Origin: Prevotella sp. UBA7764
Lineage (GTDB): Bacteria; Bacteroidota; Bacteroidia; Bacteroidales; Bacteroidaceae
Assembly: GCA_002481295.1 (NCBI GenBank)
Contig: DLDU01000001.1
Span: 57,581 to 82,922 of the forward strand
Direction: 5' to 3'
DNA: 25,342 bases
In this document: positions 24,021-25,342 of the stretch, one piece after another
Layout: each line of letters starts with the position of its first letter
How positions within the stretch are numbered: position 1 is the stretch's first letter
Made by a program: the position numbers and the translations under genes
Notes under the pieces: generated by a model
Told to the model about the DNA's origin: nothing
The model's database searches: none
What the model saw: only the letters and a program-made list of their open reading frames with translations

Positions 24021-24833
24021 TTATTCTTCATCCTCCATAAAGATTGGAGTCATCTTCTTACGAATGATGGGCTTCCCATTTGCGTCATAACCCTTAGTCT
24101 GTATTCCGAAACGTTTTTGTAGAAATTGATCTATATTGGTAGCACTTTCAATATTTAGGTTTCTTAATCCCTTTCGGGTGGTCTTGATAGCTTTAGACAA
24201 TGATGGGGCATATAATAAGCCTTCACCTTTTCTTATTTCAATACATTCAAAGGAAAAAATGCCAGTGTCATCCTGTGCATACAAAATAAGTCCCGGTAAG
24301 CCTTGAAGCTTCCATGGACCAGCAGAGACAGGAATACTTGGTGCAAAACAAGCCGTCCAGCGATGGCCTTTGTAATTTGTTGTAGCAAACCGGTAAGGAA
24401 TATCGAGTATGATCGTATCTCTGGGCAGGATGTTCCATGATATAGGGTCTATTTCCTCCTCATAATAAAAGGTCTTATATAACTTATCTGTAACCGTTCG
24501 AATTCCTTTTGATGGGAAATTGTCATAGATTGCATAAAATTGCCTGGGTGTAGGATATTTGCCAAGCAAAGACATTGTTTCATCAACTGATAAATGGGCT
24601 TTCATTGCGCTATCTACCACAGATTGCCTTTTTTCCTGCCATCTTCCAACAAAAGAGGAATGGTGATCAGCTATCCGCAATATCTTTTCATCGGTTCTCG
24701 TGTTTGTATGCTCCTCATAGCTTTTGAAGGAAGCGATATAGTGCACTTGCAAGCGAATGGTATCACCTACCTGAGCACTTAATATCAGGTTAAAACCGGA
24801 TAAGAGAAGAAAAAGTAGATATTTGTTAAGCAT
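24021..24833 (-). CDS. GLPGLI family protein
   Basis: GLPGLI proteins are Bacteroidetes exported proteins of unknown function, named for a motif seen here at residues 178-183, in GPWKLQGLPGLILYAQD. The 270-residue product from the ATG at 24833 has a signal peptide (about 1-20, LILSA/Q). A longer frame begins with TTG at 24848, but the ATG sits properly before the hydrophobic segment. The family's other features are present: RxQVHY-like first strand, YKTFYYEEEIDPISWNI, and the aromatic-rich WTACFAPSIPVSAGPW before the motif. The C-terminus is acidic (MEDEE). It has no promoter box of its own that I can see and may rely on readthrough from the peptide gene at 24936-25130, which ends 102 bp upstream. 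The region is AT-rich compared with the rest of the window, a possible sign of transfer. Confidence 0.88.
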   Translation of the reverse strand: MLNKYLLFLLLSGFNLILSAQVGDTIRLQVHYIASFKSYEEHTNTRTDEKILRIADHHSSFVGRWQEKRQSVVDSAMKAHLSVDETMSLLGKYPTPRQFYAIYDNFPSKGIRTVTDKLYKTFYYEEEIDPISWNILPRDTIILDIPYRFATTNYKGHRWTACFAPSIPVSAGPWKLQGLPGLILYAQDDTGIFSFECIEIRKGEGLLYAPSLSKAIKTTRKGLRNLNIESATNIDQFLQKRFGIQTKGYDANGKPIIRKKMTPIFMEDEE

Positions 24834-24865
24834 ATAATCTTTTATCAAAAAGTATATAAGCTAAA

Positions 24866-24930
24866 AGGTGTTCTCATATAGTTATGGAAGGAATTCCTCT
24901 TCTTACCTTCAACCCTATATTAGAACACCT
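24866..24930 (-). terminator. 16-bp inverted repeat between peptide gene and GLPGLI gene
   Basis: AGGTGTTCTCATATAG (24866-24881) and CTATATTAGAACACCT (24915-24930) pair at 15 of 16 positions. The 33-nt loop contains the perfect palindrome AGGAATTCCT (24889-24898). On the minus strand the stem ends in TTTT, so it looks like a partial terminator. It begins 5 bp after the last stop of the peptide frame. Confidence 0.65.
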
Positions 24931-24935
24931 CTATG

Positions 24936-25130
24936 TCATTTGCAATCTATTTCAGAATAGAGATCTATTAGAGATGCAGCCTAATCTGACGTTGCATTCG
25001 TAGGAATCTTATAGACCGTGCCACAATCTGTAACTATATACTGGCCTGCAACCTCGTCGTTAGTGGCTGCGTTTGCTTGAGCGGCTTAACTCGTTGCAAG
25101 AGCAAGAAGAAATATTACTTTGCGCTTCAT
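24936..25130 (-). pseudogene. Small secreted-peptide gene with two in-frame stop codons
   Basis: Reading the minus strand from ATG 25130 gives MKRKVIFLLALATS, stop (TAA, 25088-25086), then AAQANAATNDEVAGQYIVTD, CGTVYKIPTNATSD, stop (TAG, 24983-24981), then AASLIDLYSEIDCK and TGA at 24938-24936. Joined across the stops this is a coherent 64-codon peptide: a signal peptide ending AQANA, then a short mature part with two cysteines. One base change at each stop (for example TTA and GAG originally) would restore it. A good promoter lies just upstream, and an inverted repeat begins 5 bp after the TGA, which supports the TGA as the original end. I do not recognise the peptide family. It may be a recent pseudogene, a sequencing error, or less likely a recoded gene. 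The GLPGLI gene follows on the same strand. Confidence 0.62.
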
Positions 25131-25151
25131 GTTTTTTTGTTTTGGTTGTTG

Positions 25152-25183
25152 CAAAGATAGGTGGAATAATTTATAATTCTAAA
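25152..25183 (-). promoter_or_regulatory. Bacteroidetes-type promoter for the peptide/GLPGLI unit
   Basis: On the minus strand TATCTTTG (25159-25152) fits TAnnTTTG, with TTTA (25183-25180) 20 nt upstream as a near match to TTTG. The ATG of the peptide gene lies 21 bp downstream at 25130. Confidence 0.6.
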
Positions 25184-25342
25184 TTTTTGAATATTTTTTT
25201 GTTTTTATTGTTATTTCTCAACAAGCTGATTCTGGATGGTAACTATTCACCGAATACAGGCCGAAAGGCATAAAAATAAAAAGATAACACAGCAAAAGTC
25301 TATTTCTAACGAATAACTACTTACTAAAGTTTCCCACTTGCA

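Noticed and set aside
24936..25130. Genetic recoding of TAG/TAA in the peptide gene
   Set aside because: No suppressor tRNA or recoding structure is seen, and two independent point mutations are the simpler explanation.

Overview
The window looks like a chromosomal piece of a Bacteroidales bacterium, most likely Prevotellaceae. Three things point there: the type IX secretion genes porU and porV, a GLPGLI-family protein, and several promoters of the Bacteroidetes form TAnnTTTG with a TTTG/TTG-like box about 20 nt upstream. Base composition is moderately GC-rich by eye, except for a clearly AT-rich right end (about 24021-25342).

Left block (1-6740, minus strand): a remnant of a GH53 endo-galactanase with its own promoter, an FAH-family hydrolase, porU (sortase of the type IX secretion system), porV (its outer-membrane partner) and ispF (isoprenoid synthesis, cut by the window edge). 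GC-rich palindromic repeats surround and enter the 5' end of porU.

Amylase block (6875-12625, plus strand): two secreted GH13 alpha-amylases of different subfamily type, 49 bp apart. Both carry the same ordered pair of starch-binding-like modules. Only the first ends in a tail like those of type IX secretion substrates. A 628-bp gap with hairpins and short repeats follows.

Outer-membrane operon (13092-19611, minus strand): TonB-dependent receptor, DUF4876-like lipoprotein, DUF6850-like outer-membrane barrel, and a small exported protein with three HMA-like folds of which only the first keeps MxCxxC. Spacing is tight and two genes overlap by 11 bp. I read this as a candidate metal or metal-complex uptake system whose substrate the sequence does not reveal; it is my main candidate for an under-described system. 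Its leader holds several short inverted repeats that could be operators.

Right block: a long SNF2-family helicase (plus strand) meets a GLPGLI-family protein (minus strand) at a structured convergent terminator. Upstream of the GLPGLI gene, with an intact promoter and followed by a 16-bp inverted repeat, lies a small secreted-peptide gene with two in-frame stops (TAA, TAG). It was found by reading across its stops. No RNA genes, CRISPR arrays, insertion sequences or origins were seen. The last 159 bases (25184-25342) are AT-rich and hold nothing I can name.
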